The notes beneath the pieces are model-generated. The model did not search any database and was not told where the DNA came from. It saw nothing but the letters and a program-made list of their open reading frames with translations. Positions 42,937 through 50,390 of a stretch of DNA of 54,522 nt are shown one piece after another. Location: contig DGQK01000010.1 of the NCBI GenBank assembly GCA_002390745.1, positions 1-54,522 on the forward strand. The letters run 5' to 3'. A program made the position numbers and the translations under genes. Numbering within the stretch: the first letter of the stretch is position 1; every line of letters starts with the position of its first letter. The stretch comes from Bacteroidetes bacterium UBA4416. GTDB taxonomy: Bacteria > Bacteroidota > Bacteroidia > B-17B0 > Aurantibacillaceae.

Positions 42937-44256
42937 TTATTTCATATACTTTTGTTTCACCTCGCTGTAGGTCGGGAAGTTGTTATGATGCCAGTTCATG
43001 ATGATGGTGCCGTCCTTGATGAGGATTAGTCCCGGATTTGAGCGGATCATGGTTTTCAGGACAATGCCGTCGGCATTTGCAAAATCGTAAAGTGCCTGGT
43101 GGGCATGCTTATAGTCGTCGATCCGTTTTGCATCGTTGGCAGTGAGGGCGAGCATCCCGATTTTGTCGGCTGAGGCCAGCTTATACAGGTCGTTGATCTT
43201 GGCGTGCAGCGTAGCATCGCCATCGGTTTTATCCAGGTCGTAGCACACCAGCAGGAATATATAGTTTTTTACATTCAGCACGCTGTCGCGGATGTCGCGT
43301 CCGTCGAGCGAGAGGATGGAGAAGTCCACGATCTTCGGTGCGTTGATGGCATCATGGATCAGAACATTATCCGTTGCCACCCATTTCCAGTTCAGGGTGT
43401 CCTGCCATGGGTAATTCTGCATATTGAAATGTTTTTGTTCGCCGGTTTTTAAGTTCTCATAAATAAAGCCCGACTCGTATTCTGCGGGTTTATAGCCTTC
43501 CGGAGTTTCCATGTTGTGCTTGATGTTATCGCCGATCTTATAGGCTCTGAAATCCAGCGGCGGCAGGTTGCGGTAAGCATAGATCGGGAAAGCAAAGGAA
43601 AGGACAATGGCGATGAGTGTAAGGGAAGCGATGATCATCGGGGAGAACAGCTCGTTGATATTGTCTTTTCCGGAAATCAGCAGGGTGATGAGGATGAGCA
43701 GCACCACATCTTTCCAAAAGCTGGTCCATGGCTTCAGAACGAGGAAATCGCCGAAGCAGCCGCAGGTAGTTACCTTATTGTAGCAGGCGGAGTAAAAGGT
43801 GAGGAAGGTGAAAAAAGCGATCTGTGCAAAGAGCAGGCCGAGGGTGAGCTTTGCTTTGTATCCCACAAGAAGCATGAAGCCCAGAGCCATTTCACTGACG
43901 CATAACACGATGGCCAGCGGCAGGGCAATGTGCGCAAAGCTTTCGAAGATGCCCCATCCCGAATCGGTTTTAAATACTTCGAAATACTCCTCAAGCTTGT
44001 AGCTGAAGCCCACCGGGTCGTTGGCCTTGATAAAGCCCGAAAATATAAACAGGCCGCCCACAATGATCCTTGCCAGGTGGGTAATGATCGGGAATTTTCC
44101 GATGAAGCCCGATCCATTGACCAGGAGCACCAGGATCCCAAGCACGATGGCGATGGTTGTTTTGCTGAAGCAGGGCGGGCATACATAAAACAGGAATGCC
44201 GCCAGGCCAAGCGACCAGATAAGGCGGAACAGCTTTGAAGAGAGGAATTTTTTCAT
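42937..44256 (-). CDS. BT_3928-like membrane protein: DoxX-type region plus thioredoxin-like C terminus
   Basis: The 439-residue protein has an N-terminal DoxX-type membrane part with several helices (about 10-230; PIITHLARIIVGGLFIFSGF and LLLVGYKAKLTLGLLFAQIA type segments), then about 200 soluble residues. The soluble part reads FSILSLDGRDIRDSVLNVKN and later PGLILIKDGTIIMNWHHNNF, a thioredoxin-like pattern without a CxxC pair. It resembles the BT_3928 family of unknown function. It lies 21 nt after the SIMPL-domain gene on the same strand and is probably cotranscribed. Confidence 0.82.
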   Translation of the reverse strand: MKKFLSSKLFRLIWSLGLAAFLFYVCPPCFSKTTIAIVLGILVLLVNGSGFIGKFPIITHLARIIVGGLFIFSGFIKANDPVGFSYKLEEYFEVFKTDSGWGIFESFAHIALPLAIVLCVSEMALGFMLLVGYKAKLTLGLLFAQIAFFTFLTFYSACYNKVTTCGCFGDFLVLKPWTSFWKDVVLLILITLLISGKDNINELFSPMIIASLTLIAIVLSFAFPIYAYRNLPPLDFRAYKIGDNIKHNMETPEGYKPAEYESGFIYENLKTGEQKHFNMQNYPWQDTLNWKWVATDNVLIHDAINAPKIVDFSILSLDGRDIRDSVLNVKNYIFLLVCYDLDKTDGDATLHAKINDLYKLASADKIGMLALTANDAKRIDDYKHAHQALYDFANADGIVLKTMIRSNPGLILIKDGTIIMNWHHNNFPTYSEVKQKYMK

Positions 44257-44277
44257 AATCGCGATTGCTTAAGGTCC

Positions 44278-44988
44278 TTAATGTTTGATCTCAAATTTAC
44301 AATAAATAGAATAGTCTATCTTAATATTTTGAAAGTCGATTTCGGCATATTCACCGACCGCGTCATATGCGACCCGCCCTCCGATGTAATTACGGTAACT
44401 GTTATTGCTGATGTTTGCCTCATTAACGTATAAAGGGGTTTCCTCCCTTACCACCAGGCAGCGTCCGGGACTCTCATTAATGGCTGCCAGCAAATAAGAG
44501 GCTTTGTCCCTGGCCGCTTTGATGGCCATGATCCTGACCACTTTCGTTAAGCTGTCTATTTTGGAATGCGACACATGGTCGATGCCCGCATCCTTCACTT
44601 CTATCTTATTAAGCTCCGTAAATAATTTTCTTAATTGCTGAGGCGTTGATGTTTTCAGGATATAGGCTTTCTGGGTCATCACGTCTTTTGTTTTCCAGCG
44701 CACTTTCATGTAATCGGCATTGATATCGCTGACCGAAAGGTTCTTCAGCTCGATGCCGGCATTGGTAACAGCTGTCCGTAATTTCTCTTCCTGTTGCTCG
44801 ATGGTGATTTTTTCGCGCGATTCGTTTTTCTCCTGGAGCAGGATGCGCACATAGATCTCATCCGGTGCGATCTCTTTTTCGGCTTTGCCGGTTACTTCGA
44901 TGATGTCTTTTTCGGGAGCTGTCGCGTTCTGCGCGTTCAGCACGCTGCCAAGGCTCAGCAGGCAGCATAATGGGAGGAGTCGTTTCAT
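44278..44988 (-). CDS. SIMPL domain (DUF541) protein, second copy
   Basis: The 236-residue protein has a signal peptide (1-19, ends NAQN) and the DUF541 fold: VTGKAEKEIAPDEIYVRILL, then the central KVVRIMAIKAARDKASYLLA helix and a terminal IDFQNIKIDYSIYCKFEI strand pair. It is a divergent paralogue of the protein at 23420-24079. It is first in a two-gene unit with the DoxX/thioredoxin-like protein. The family forms periplasmic assemblies of uncertain role. Confidence 0.86.
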   Translation of the reverse strand: MKRLLPLCCLLSLGSVLNAQNATAPEKDIIEVTGKAEKEIAPDEIYVRILLQEKNESREKITIEQQEEKLRTAVTNAGIELKNLSVSDINADYMKVRWKTKDVMTQKAYILKTSTPQQLRKLFTELNKIEVKDAGIDHVSHSKIDSLTKVVRIMAIKAARDKASYLLAAINESPGRCLVVREETPLYVNEANISNNSYRNYIGGRVAYDAVGEYAEIDFQNIKIDYSIYCKFEIKH

Positions 44989-45121
44989 GGCTGTAATTTT
45001 CTCTAAAATAGGACCTATCCCGCCAGGGTAGACCCGTTTTTTGCTTTTTTAACTAACATCCGGCATTTAATACCCACTGCAAATACCCAACAGAGGGTAG
45101 CTGTTTCCGGGGTGTGCCCTG

Positions 45122-45129
45122 TAATTTTG
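45122..45129 (+). promoter_or_regulatory. -7 box of the T9SS propeller gene
   Basis: TAATTTTG fits TAnnTTTG and ends 22 nt before the ATG at 45152. No exact -33 TTTG is seen at 19-21 nt. Confidence 0.5.
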
Positions 45130-45151
45130 TGATATCCTAAATCTTAAGCCC

Positions 45152-47359
45152 ATGAAAAAAATAGTTTTACTATGCTGGATCCTGTTTCCGGCAATGCTTG
45201 CAAAGGCTCAGACAGGCCTGCATTTCCAGTTTCATAAGACGTCGGCAAACAACACGATGATGCAGCGCTATCATAAAGATACCATACTGACATTGTGTAA
45301 AGTAGGAACGGTGAGCGGGGGCAACAATGCCATAGCCTTGGCCAATCCTCACGACAATACCTGGACCTATTTCAGCTCACCGATTACGCCGAGTGTGAAT
45401 CCCACCATGCTCATGAAGAACCGGCGCCAGGGAATTATCTATTCCCTTTCTGCCGGTAGTTACACAACAGGCGACGGCTGGCAAACCAGCACACCTTTGG
45501 CCTCACTGACGTATACGCCCTATAGCGCCAGCTCCGCCGGATACAGCAGCTACTCAGGCTCTGCTCCTTATAACATCCATTTTTCGGCAGATGCGGTAAC
45601 CTGGACCACAGTGACCACGATGACCACCGTTCCCAATTTCGTGAAAGGCAAGACCAAATTATTTCTGTACGATAACGATCGGATGCATGTTTCTGCCAAT
45701 GGCGGCGCGTCCTACACCACAGTCAACTTCCCGGGGCCTCAGGGTGCCGGAAAATTGTACGCTGCCGACGACGATAGCCTCTTTATCATCGGCGGTAATA
45801 ATTTCAGGATCTCTGTCAACGGCGGCAGCACCTGGACCTCCGGCACACTGCCTTCCACCTTGCAGGTGGCAGCCGCGGCCTGCAAAAACGGAAAAGAGCT
45901 CATGATCCGCACGGTAAATTCGCAGCTCACACAGTACTTCTATTATTATTCCGCCAACAGTGGCGCTACCTGGAACCAACTTTCTGTCGCTACCAATTTT
46001 GCAAGCAACCAGGAGCTAACGGCTTCCAGCGAGTGCTTTATTCTGTTTCCCGGTTATAAAAGTTACGACGGCGGTGCCACCTGGCCCCAGCTTTTTCAGA
46101 TGGAAGTAAACGGCGCGTACGACGTGAGTTTCACAGGCAACAAAGGCCTGATGGGAATGGGCAATGGCAAGGTACTGGTGTCTTCCAACCGGGGCGGAAC
46201 CTTCAACGAGGAGCAGGCGGTGGCTTTTACCAGCGAAAACATCATGGCGGTGAAAGTACTGCCGAATAAGTTTTTAGCTGCCGACCGCAAGTCGAATATC
46301 TGGGAAAGCACCAACAACGGGCAAAGCTGGAGCAAAAAATACTCCAACACTACGAACCTCGTGCCTGTGAAGTTTATGTATTCGCAGAATACCAATACCA
46401 TCGTTTGCGTGAGGGCCGGCCAACCGCTCATTTCAACGGATGGAGGCGCTAGTTATGCGATCGTGACGGTAGGCGGCGGCCAGCATGTTCAGGCGCAAAA
46501 GCCAATGGCAGGCGATGTCATCGATGTGGGAGGCTTGTATCCTTCTCCTAATTTCACTCTCAGTGCCTGGGAGTTTAATAAAATAGATCCCGTAAGCGGT
46601 AATAAAACCCTGCTCTCTTCGATCTCCACGCCCTCTATCGGCACGGAGTCCGTTCTGGACCTGCACATGGCGAGCGACCAGGTCGGGTATTTCTTAACCA
46701 ATAATACTGCCGGAAACATTACCACCGTTTACAAAACGACCAATGCCTGGCAAACAGTGGCGCCCGTAGCTACCATTCCTAAATTTTACAATCTTGCGCG
46801 CCTGCAAACTTTTGGCACCGACACGGTGATGATCAGCGGGGCCAGCAGCGCTATCAGCAATACTGCAACCTATTACCACGTGTCGCTCAATGGCGGTGGC
46901 AGCTGGGCGGAGGTGAATACTTCATTTTCCGTACCGAACAACCTGCTTGGAAATAAAGTGTATAAAATGCATTTCTTCAAAAGCAATGAATTTATCGCCC
47001 TCATTTCCGATGGCTATGCTGGCCCTACAGGCGCCTGCGATGGCGTGTACCTGCAAACAGAGCCTGTAGCGGGTGGCACCGTGGTTCCTTCAGGTATTGA
47101 GCAGTTGCAGGCAGGTGCAGATGAGTCGGTTCTGTTATATCCGAATCCGTCGTCAGATGCATTCAACCTGAAAAGCGGCAAGGCATTCGGGCGGGTGGAG
47201 CTGTATGACCTGAACGGCAGGCTGGTAAAGCAACAGGAAACGACTGATTCGCCACAGGCAACGGTACATACGGCGGAGCTGGGTAACGGGATTTATGTTG
47301 TGAAGATCTTTTCAGGGCAGAGCCTGCTGGGGCAGGGGAAGCTGGTGATTGTAAAGTAG
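45152..47359 (+). CDS. Secreted Asp-box (sortilin-like) beta-propeller protein with T9SS sorting domain
   Basis: The 735-residue protein has a signal peptide (1-19, ends AKAQ), then a propeller with about eight Asp-box-type turns, among them SVNGGSTWTSG, SANSGATWNQL, SYDGGATWPQL, STNNGQSWSKK, STDGGASYAIV and SLNGGGSWAEV. These recall VPS10/sortilin or BNR-type folds. The last 80 residues (LLYPNPSSDAFNLKSG, then VELYDLNGRLVKQQ and GIYVVKIFSG) form a type A T9SS sorting domain, so the protein is exported to the surface or medium. Ligand and activity are unknown. It has its own promoter and terminator. Confidence 0.9.
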   Translation: MKKIVLLCWILFPAMLAKAQTGLHFQFHKTSANNTMMQRYHKDTILTLCKVGTVSGGNNAIALANPHDNTWTYFSSPITPSVNPTMLMKNRRQGIIYSLSAGSYTTGDGWQTSTPLASLTYTPYSASSAGYSSYSGSAPYNIHFSADAVTWTTVTTMTTVPNFVKGKTKLFLYDNDRMHVSANGGASYTTVNFPGPQGAGKLYAADDDSLFIIGGNNFRISVNGGSTWTSGTLPSTLQVAAAACKNGKELMIRTVNSQLTQYFYYYSANSGATWNQLSVATNFASNQELTASSECFILFPGYKSYDGGATWPQLFQMEVNGAYDVSFTGNKGLMGMGNGKVLVSSNRGGTFNEEQAVAFTSENIMAVKVLPNKFLAADRKSNIWESTNNGQSWSKKYSNTTNLVPVKFMYSQNTNTIVCVRAGQPLISTDGGASYAIVTVGGGQHVQAQKPMAGDVIDVGGLYPSPNFTLSAWEFNKIDPVSGNKTLLSSISTPSIGTESVLDLHMASDQVGYFLTNNTAGNITTVYKTTNAWQTVAPVATIPKFYNLARLQTFGTDTVMISGASSAISNTATYYHVSLNGGGSWAEVNTSFSVPNNLLGNKVYKMHFFKSNEFIALISDGYAGPTGACDGVYLQTEPVAGGTVVPSGIEQLQAGADESVLLYPNPSSDAFNLKSGKAFGRVELYDLNGRLVKQQETTDSPQATVHTAELGNGIYVVKIFSGQSLLGQGKLVIVK

Positions 47360-47377
47360 TTTAGTGGTGGATGGGAG

Positions 47378-47413
47378 AAAAGCCCCGGTTCGTAGCTGTC
47401 CGGGGCTTTTGAG
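47378..47413 (+). terminator. Terminator of the T9SS propeller gene
   Basis: AAAAGCCCCGG (47378-47388) pairs perfectly with CCGGGGCTTTT (47400-47410), an 11-bp stem ending in T residues. It overlaps the -33 box of the next gene's promoter. Confidence 0.9.
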
Positions 47414-47438
47414 TTTATGATGATTATTAGTACCTTTA
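47408..47438 (+). promoter_or_regulatory. Promoter of the cupredoxin gene
   Basis: TTTG (47408-47411), 19 nt, then TACCTTTA (47431-47438), one mismatch from TAnnTTTG. It is 22 nt before the ATG. Confidence 0.55.
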
Positions 47439-47460
47439 GGCGTATCAAAATGATCGTCTC

Positions 47461-47799
47461 ATGAAATTACAGGTTCTTTTTTTAGCAGTGTGCGCAGGGT
47501 TTTTAATGAATGGCTGCAACAAGAAGCCGAAAGGCACGCGCGGAGAAAACGAAATATGGCTCGAATATAAGTTATTCGTGCCACAGCAGCTGGTGGTGAA
47601 AGCCGGCACCACCGTGACCTTCACCAATAAAGACAACGCCAACCACACGGCTACCAATATCAATGGCCTTTTCGACAGCGGCAAGATCACCAGCGAAAAT
47701 TCATGGTCCTATACTTTTGATAAACCGGGCACTTACAGCTTTTATTGCAATTACCATTCGTCCAATACTTCTGAGCAGGGTTATATTGTGGTGCAGTAG
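47461..47799 (+). CDS. Cupredoxin (plastocyanin/azurin-like) lipoprotein
   Basis: The 112-residue product has a lipoprotein signal (MNGC, lipidated Cys19) and a cupredoxin fold: LVVKAGTTVTFTNKDNANHT, then FDKPGTYSFYCNYH and GYIVV. Type-1 copper ligands His62, Cys96 and His99 are present, but the axial methionine normally found a few residues after the last histidine is absent; Glu105-Gln106 occupy the region. It may be a modified blue copper electron carrier or a non-copper relative, anchored in the envelope. It appears monocistronic. Confidence 0.85.
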   Translation: MKLQVLFLAVCAGFLMNGCNKKPKGTRGENEIWLEYKLFVPQQLVVKAGTTVTFTNKDNANHTATNINGLFDSGKITSENSWSYTFDKPGTYSFYCNYHSSNTSEQGYIVVQ

Positions 47800-47809
47800 A
47801 TATCTAGTT

Positions 47810-47935
47810 TAACCGCAGAGCCTGCTACGTATTTTCGCAACGTACGCAGAGAACTTTTTGCTTTTACGGATGCGGAAGGTTTGTTTAAAGCAGCTCTGCG
47901 TTCTCCGCGCTTTCTTTTTGATTCTTTGCGTTTAA
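47810..47935. repeat. Intergenic DNA with CGCAGAG-type words
   Basis: AACCGCAGAGCCTG, CGCAGAGAAC and, in reverse complement, CTCTGCGTTCTCCGCG recur across this segment. It resembles the degenerate word-repeat intergenic text also seen near 14116 and 33750. No gene is visible here. Confidence 0.35.
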
Positions 47936-47943
47936 ATTTCTTT

Positions 47944-47982
47944 CACAAAAAAACAGATGCCGGATTACCAACATCTGTTTTA
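47944..47982 (-). terminator. Terminator of the S24-type repressor gene
   Basis: On the minus strand AAACAGATG (47972-47980) pairs with CATCTGTTT (47951-47959) over 9 bp and continues into seven T residues. It lies 21 nt after the repressor stop codon. Confidence 0.82.
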
Positions 47983-48001
47983 AAGCAGTGCTCAAAAAAG
48001 A

Positions 48002-48787
48002 TCAGTTCGCTTTCCGGGCGCCCTGTTTTTTGATCGATTCCATTTCCACCTGTAAGTTGCGGAGCATGTTCATGATGCTGCCAACGTTCAGTTCCTCTTC
48101 CTTGTAGTCCGTCATGTTGATGCAGCAGGTATACTCCCAGAGCTCCAGTACATCTTTCAGGTTTGCTTTATAAGGCTGGTACATTTTGTTGTCCGAGTGG
48201 CATTCCATGAAACCCTTTTTGGTGTTGAGGTTGAAGATGCGTTTGTAAGAGAGGCCATCGTCTTTGGTCACAACGATGTAGGTATGGCCGTTCTTGACAT
48301 CCTCCACGCGGTCGAGGTACTTGGCTACCACAAAAGAACCTTCTCTTACCGGGGGCATACTGTCGCCTTTGATGGGGAAGGCGCGGTGTTTGCCTGTAGG
48401 CAGGAAAGGGAGCTTCATGCGCGGCAGGCGCTCCATGTATTCCGGATCGGCGTAGCCCTTCAGGTAGCCGGCGCTGGCTTTCAGCGGCACGAGCTCTACC
48501 ACATCTTTTCCTTCGTCGTCTATCAGTACCGGAAACAGCATCCGGTTCTTGCCGATCTTCATTAAGCCGTCGAGGCTTGTTTTGCTGAGATCGCCGCGGA
48601 CCAAGGCATCTACGGCCACATGGAAAAAGTCGGAAATGGCAATGAGCAGATCGATGGATGGCTCATTGCGGTTCTCTTCGTAAGCGCCGAGGCGGGAGCG
48701 TGTAATCCCCAGGCTTTCGGCCAATTGCTCCTGCGACAGCCCTTTTTGCAGGCGCAGGTATTTAAGATTGCTGAATACTTTACTCAT
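48002..48787 (-). CDS. XRE-type helix-turn-helix repressor with S24/LexA-like peptidase domain
   Basis: The 261-residue protein has an N-terminal XRE helix-turn-helix (about 5-60, LSQEQLAESLGITRSRLGAY) and a C-terminal S24 domain. A candidate self-cleavage site lies at Ala106-Gly107 (KASAGYL), with catalytic Ser143 (KGDSMPP) and Lys182 (LSYKRI). Family members are repressors that cut themselves when RecA is activated, or simply sense stress. About 45 extra residues follow the S24 core. The promoter carries an inverted repeat, so it probably represses itself. Confidence 0.9.
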   Translation of the reverse strand: MSKVFSNLKYLRLQKGLSQEQLAESLGITRSRLGAYEENRNEPSIDLLIAISDFFHVAVDALVRGDLSKTSLDGLMKIGKNRMLFPVLIDDEGKDVVELVPLKASAGYLKGYADPEYMERLPRMKLPFLPTGKHRAFPIKGDSMPPVREGSFVVAKYLDRVEDVKNGHTYIVVTKDDGLSYKRIFNLNTKKGFMECHSDNKMYQPYKANLKDVLELWEYTCCINMTDYKEEELNVGSIMNMLRNLQVEMESIKKQGARKAN

Positions 48788-48814
48788 GATTTTAAAATGC
48801 TATGATTTGTAGCA

Positions 48815-48847
48815 CTAAGATACTACATTTAGTAGTATGTTTGCAAA
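48815..48847 (-). promoter_or_regulatory. Promoter and operator of the S24-type repressor gene
   Basis: On the minus strand TTTG (48844-48847), 21 nt, then TATCTTAG (48815-48822), one mismatch from TAnnTTTG. The inverted repeat ATACTAC-ATTTA-GTAGTAT (48820-48838) lies between the boxes and overlaps the -7 element; a second half site (TGTAG) follows near 48809. This is consistent with autorepression. Confidence 0.65.
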
Positions 48848-48929
48848 GAGTTTTTGTTAATTTTTTATTATTTGTTGTTTGCCGGGGGTTTTGTAGGTGT
48901 TTTTCAGCATCTGCAGAACCTTTACGGTT

Positions 48930-49403
48930 TTATGGCAGTTTATCGAGGATCATCCGGTAAAGCCCGAAGCAGGCCTTTTTGCGGATGGCGAGCGGTGTGC
49001 CCCGGAATACCTTTTTTTGCCGGAAAAGCGTTTGCTGGTAGTATACCACCAGGAAGACGCTGCCCACAGGTTTGGCATTGGTTTCGCTGCCGCCCGGGGA
49101 AGCCAGCCCAGTAACGGCGGCATACACATCGGCCCCGAGCAGCTTAGGCAGCTTTTTAGCCAGGGCCTCCGTCACTTCCATCGACTCGCAGCTGTAACGC
49201 TCAATCATACTCTCAGGGATTCCCATGAGGGTTGTTTTCACTTCCGGGCTGTAGCACACAATGGAGCCCGCCAGCACCTCGGAGGTGCCTGGTGCGCCGG
49301 CCAGGAGCTGAGCTGCCAGCCCGCAGGTCACACTTTCCGCCAAAGCAAGCTTGAGCTTCTTCTCCTTAAGGGTGCGAATGAATAATGCCACGCGTTTGTC
49401 CAT
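48930..49403 (-). CDS. CinA C-terminal domain protein (nicotinamide-nucleotide amidase, PncC type)
   Basis: The 157-residue protein is a stand-alone CinA C-terminal domain: LALAESVTCGLAAQLLAGAP, the GSIVCYSPEVKTTLMGI segment, and AAVTGLASPGGSETNAKPVG. Known members deamidate NMN to nicotinate mononucleotide in pyridine-nucleotide salvage. The N-terminal molybdopterin-like domain of full CinA is absent. It is the last gene of a tight four-gene operon, 12 nt after the SET-domain gene. Confidence 0.88.
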   Translation of the reverse strand: MDKRVALFIRTLKEKKLKLALAESVTCGLAAQLLAGAPGTSEVLAGSIVCYSPEVKTTLMGIPESMIERYSCESMEVTEALAKKLPKLLGADVYAAVTGLASPGGSETNAKPVGSVFLVVYYQQTLFRQKKVFRGTPLAIRKKACFGLYRMILDKLP

Positions 49404-49415
49404 ATTCCGCTTTTT

Positions 49416-49907
49416 TTAGGAGGCTTTCTGTACCTTACGGCTCAGGGCTTGCAGGATGAAGGCCTGTACACAATTAAGGGAAATGTAAAATTGCTGTAGT
49501 GGGGCAGGCAGACGGTCGAAATCGCCGATCACCTTTCTGCACAGTGTTTTACCGCAGTGGCAGGTCATATTCCAGTCGCGTTCCAGCATACTTGTGGAAT
49601 AATCCCAACAGAGCTCTTCACCCTGTTTGACAGGCCTGATGACGATCAGATCGAGGGCAGGGTTCAGTCCGCAGTTGGGTTCGCAGGAGTGGTTGAAGTA
49701 GCGGTAAGGAGGGTCGAGCAGGCGGTAGGTGTCAGGGCTTACCTGCAGGGCATAGCTTTCTTTTTGGTTCAGGCTTTTGGTATCGCTGTAGCTGATCAGC
49801 GGCCCCCAGAAGCGGCACAGCAGGGTGTCTGCCGGAAGGTCTTTTTCCGCTACAATTTTACGCTCCTGGTGCGATGCCTCTACTCTGAATAAACTGGATG
49901 TGATCAT
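49416..49907 (-). CDS. SET-domain protein (putative protein lysine methyltransferase)
   Basis: The 163-residue protein holds a compact SET domain: KDLPADTLLCRFWGPLISYS, the cofactor and active-site pseudo-knot motifs FNHSCEPNC (71-79) and ELCWDYST (98-105), and a post-SET-like cysteine cluster CHCGKTLC (116-123) that may bind zinc. SET proteins use S-adenosylmethionine to methylate lysines; targets in bacteria are mostly unknown. Its ATG overlaps the stop of the upstream iron-permease-like gene by 4 nt. Confidence 0.88.
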   Translation of the reverse strand: MITSSLFRVEASHQERKIVAEKDLPADTLLCRFWGPLISYSDTKSLNQKESYALQVSPDTYRLLDPPYRYFNHSCEPNCGLNPALDLIVIRPVKQGEELCWDYSTSMLERDWNMTCHCGKTLCRKVIGDFDRLPAPLQQFYISLNCVQAFILQALSRKVQKAS

Positions 49908-50383
49908 GGTTTCAGGTGTTTGTGTTTATCCTTTTGTTTTTTATGCTCGTGGTTCTCCTGTGCCTCATCGATGGAGTGCGACTGTTGCAGGCTTTCCTCA
50001 TTTTTGGTCATTTCGCTGAGCTTGCAGTAATACTTCTTGATCACTTTCAGCTCATCCTCGGTCATGTTCTCCACATTGACGAGGCGGTTGCTGGCGTATT
50101 CGTGTGCCGCCACCAGTTCGTTGAGCTTGAGCTGTATAGCCAGTGAATCCTTGTTCTGCGCTTTCTGTATCAGGAACACCATCAGGAAGGTGATGATCGT
50201 GGTGCCGGTATTGATCACCAGCTGCCACTGTTCGCTGAAGTGAAAGAGAGGTCCTGAGATAGCCCAGCCCAGCACGGCCGCCAGGGCGATGATAAATGCC
50301 GGCGTGCTTCCGGTAGCTTTGGTTACCGCGCCGGAAAAGCGCTCGAAGAAGTTGGCTTTATGCGGAAGGGCTGTTGGTTTCAT
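49904..50383 (-). CDS. Low-affinity iron permease family protein
   Basis: The 159-residue protein has two membrane helices (about 30-50 and 58-74). The family block is FERFSGAVTKATGSTPAFII, then FSEQWQLVINTGTTIITFLM and VFLIQKAQNKDSLAIQLKL, as in PF04120. The charged C-terminal tail is rich in His/Lys (HEHKKQKDKHKHLKP) and could bind metal. The name comes from a yeast protein; iron transport by bacterial members is unproven. It starts 7 nt after the cyanophycinase stop. Confidence 0.85.
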   Translation of the reverse strand: MKPTALPHKANFFERFSGAVTKATGSTPAFIIALAAVLGWAISGPLFHFSEQWQLVINTGTTIITFLMVFLIQKAQNKDSLAIQLKLNELVAAHEYASNRLVNVENMTEDELKVIKKYYCKLSEMTKNEESLQQSHSIDEAQENHEHKKQKDKHKHLKP

Positions 50384-50390
50384 CGTGTCG

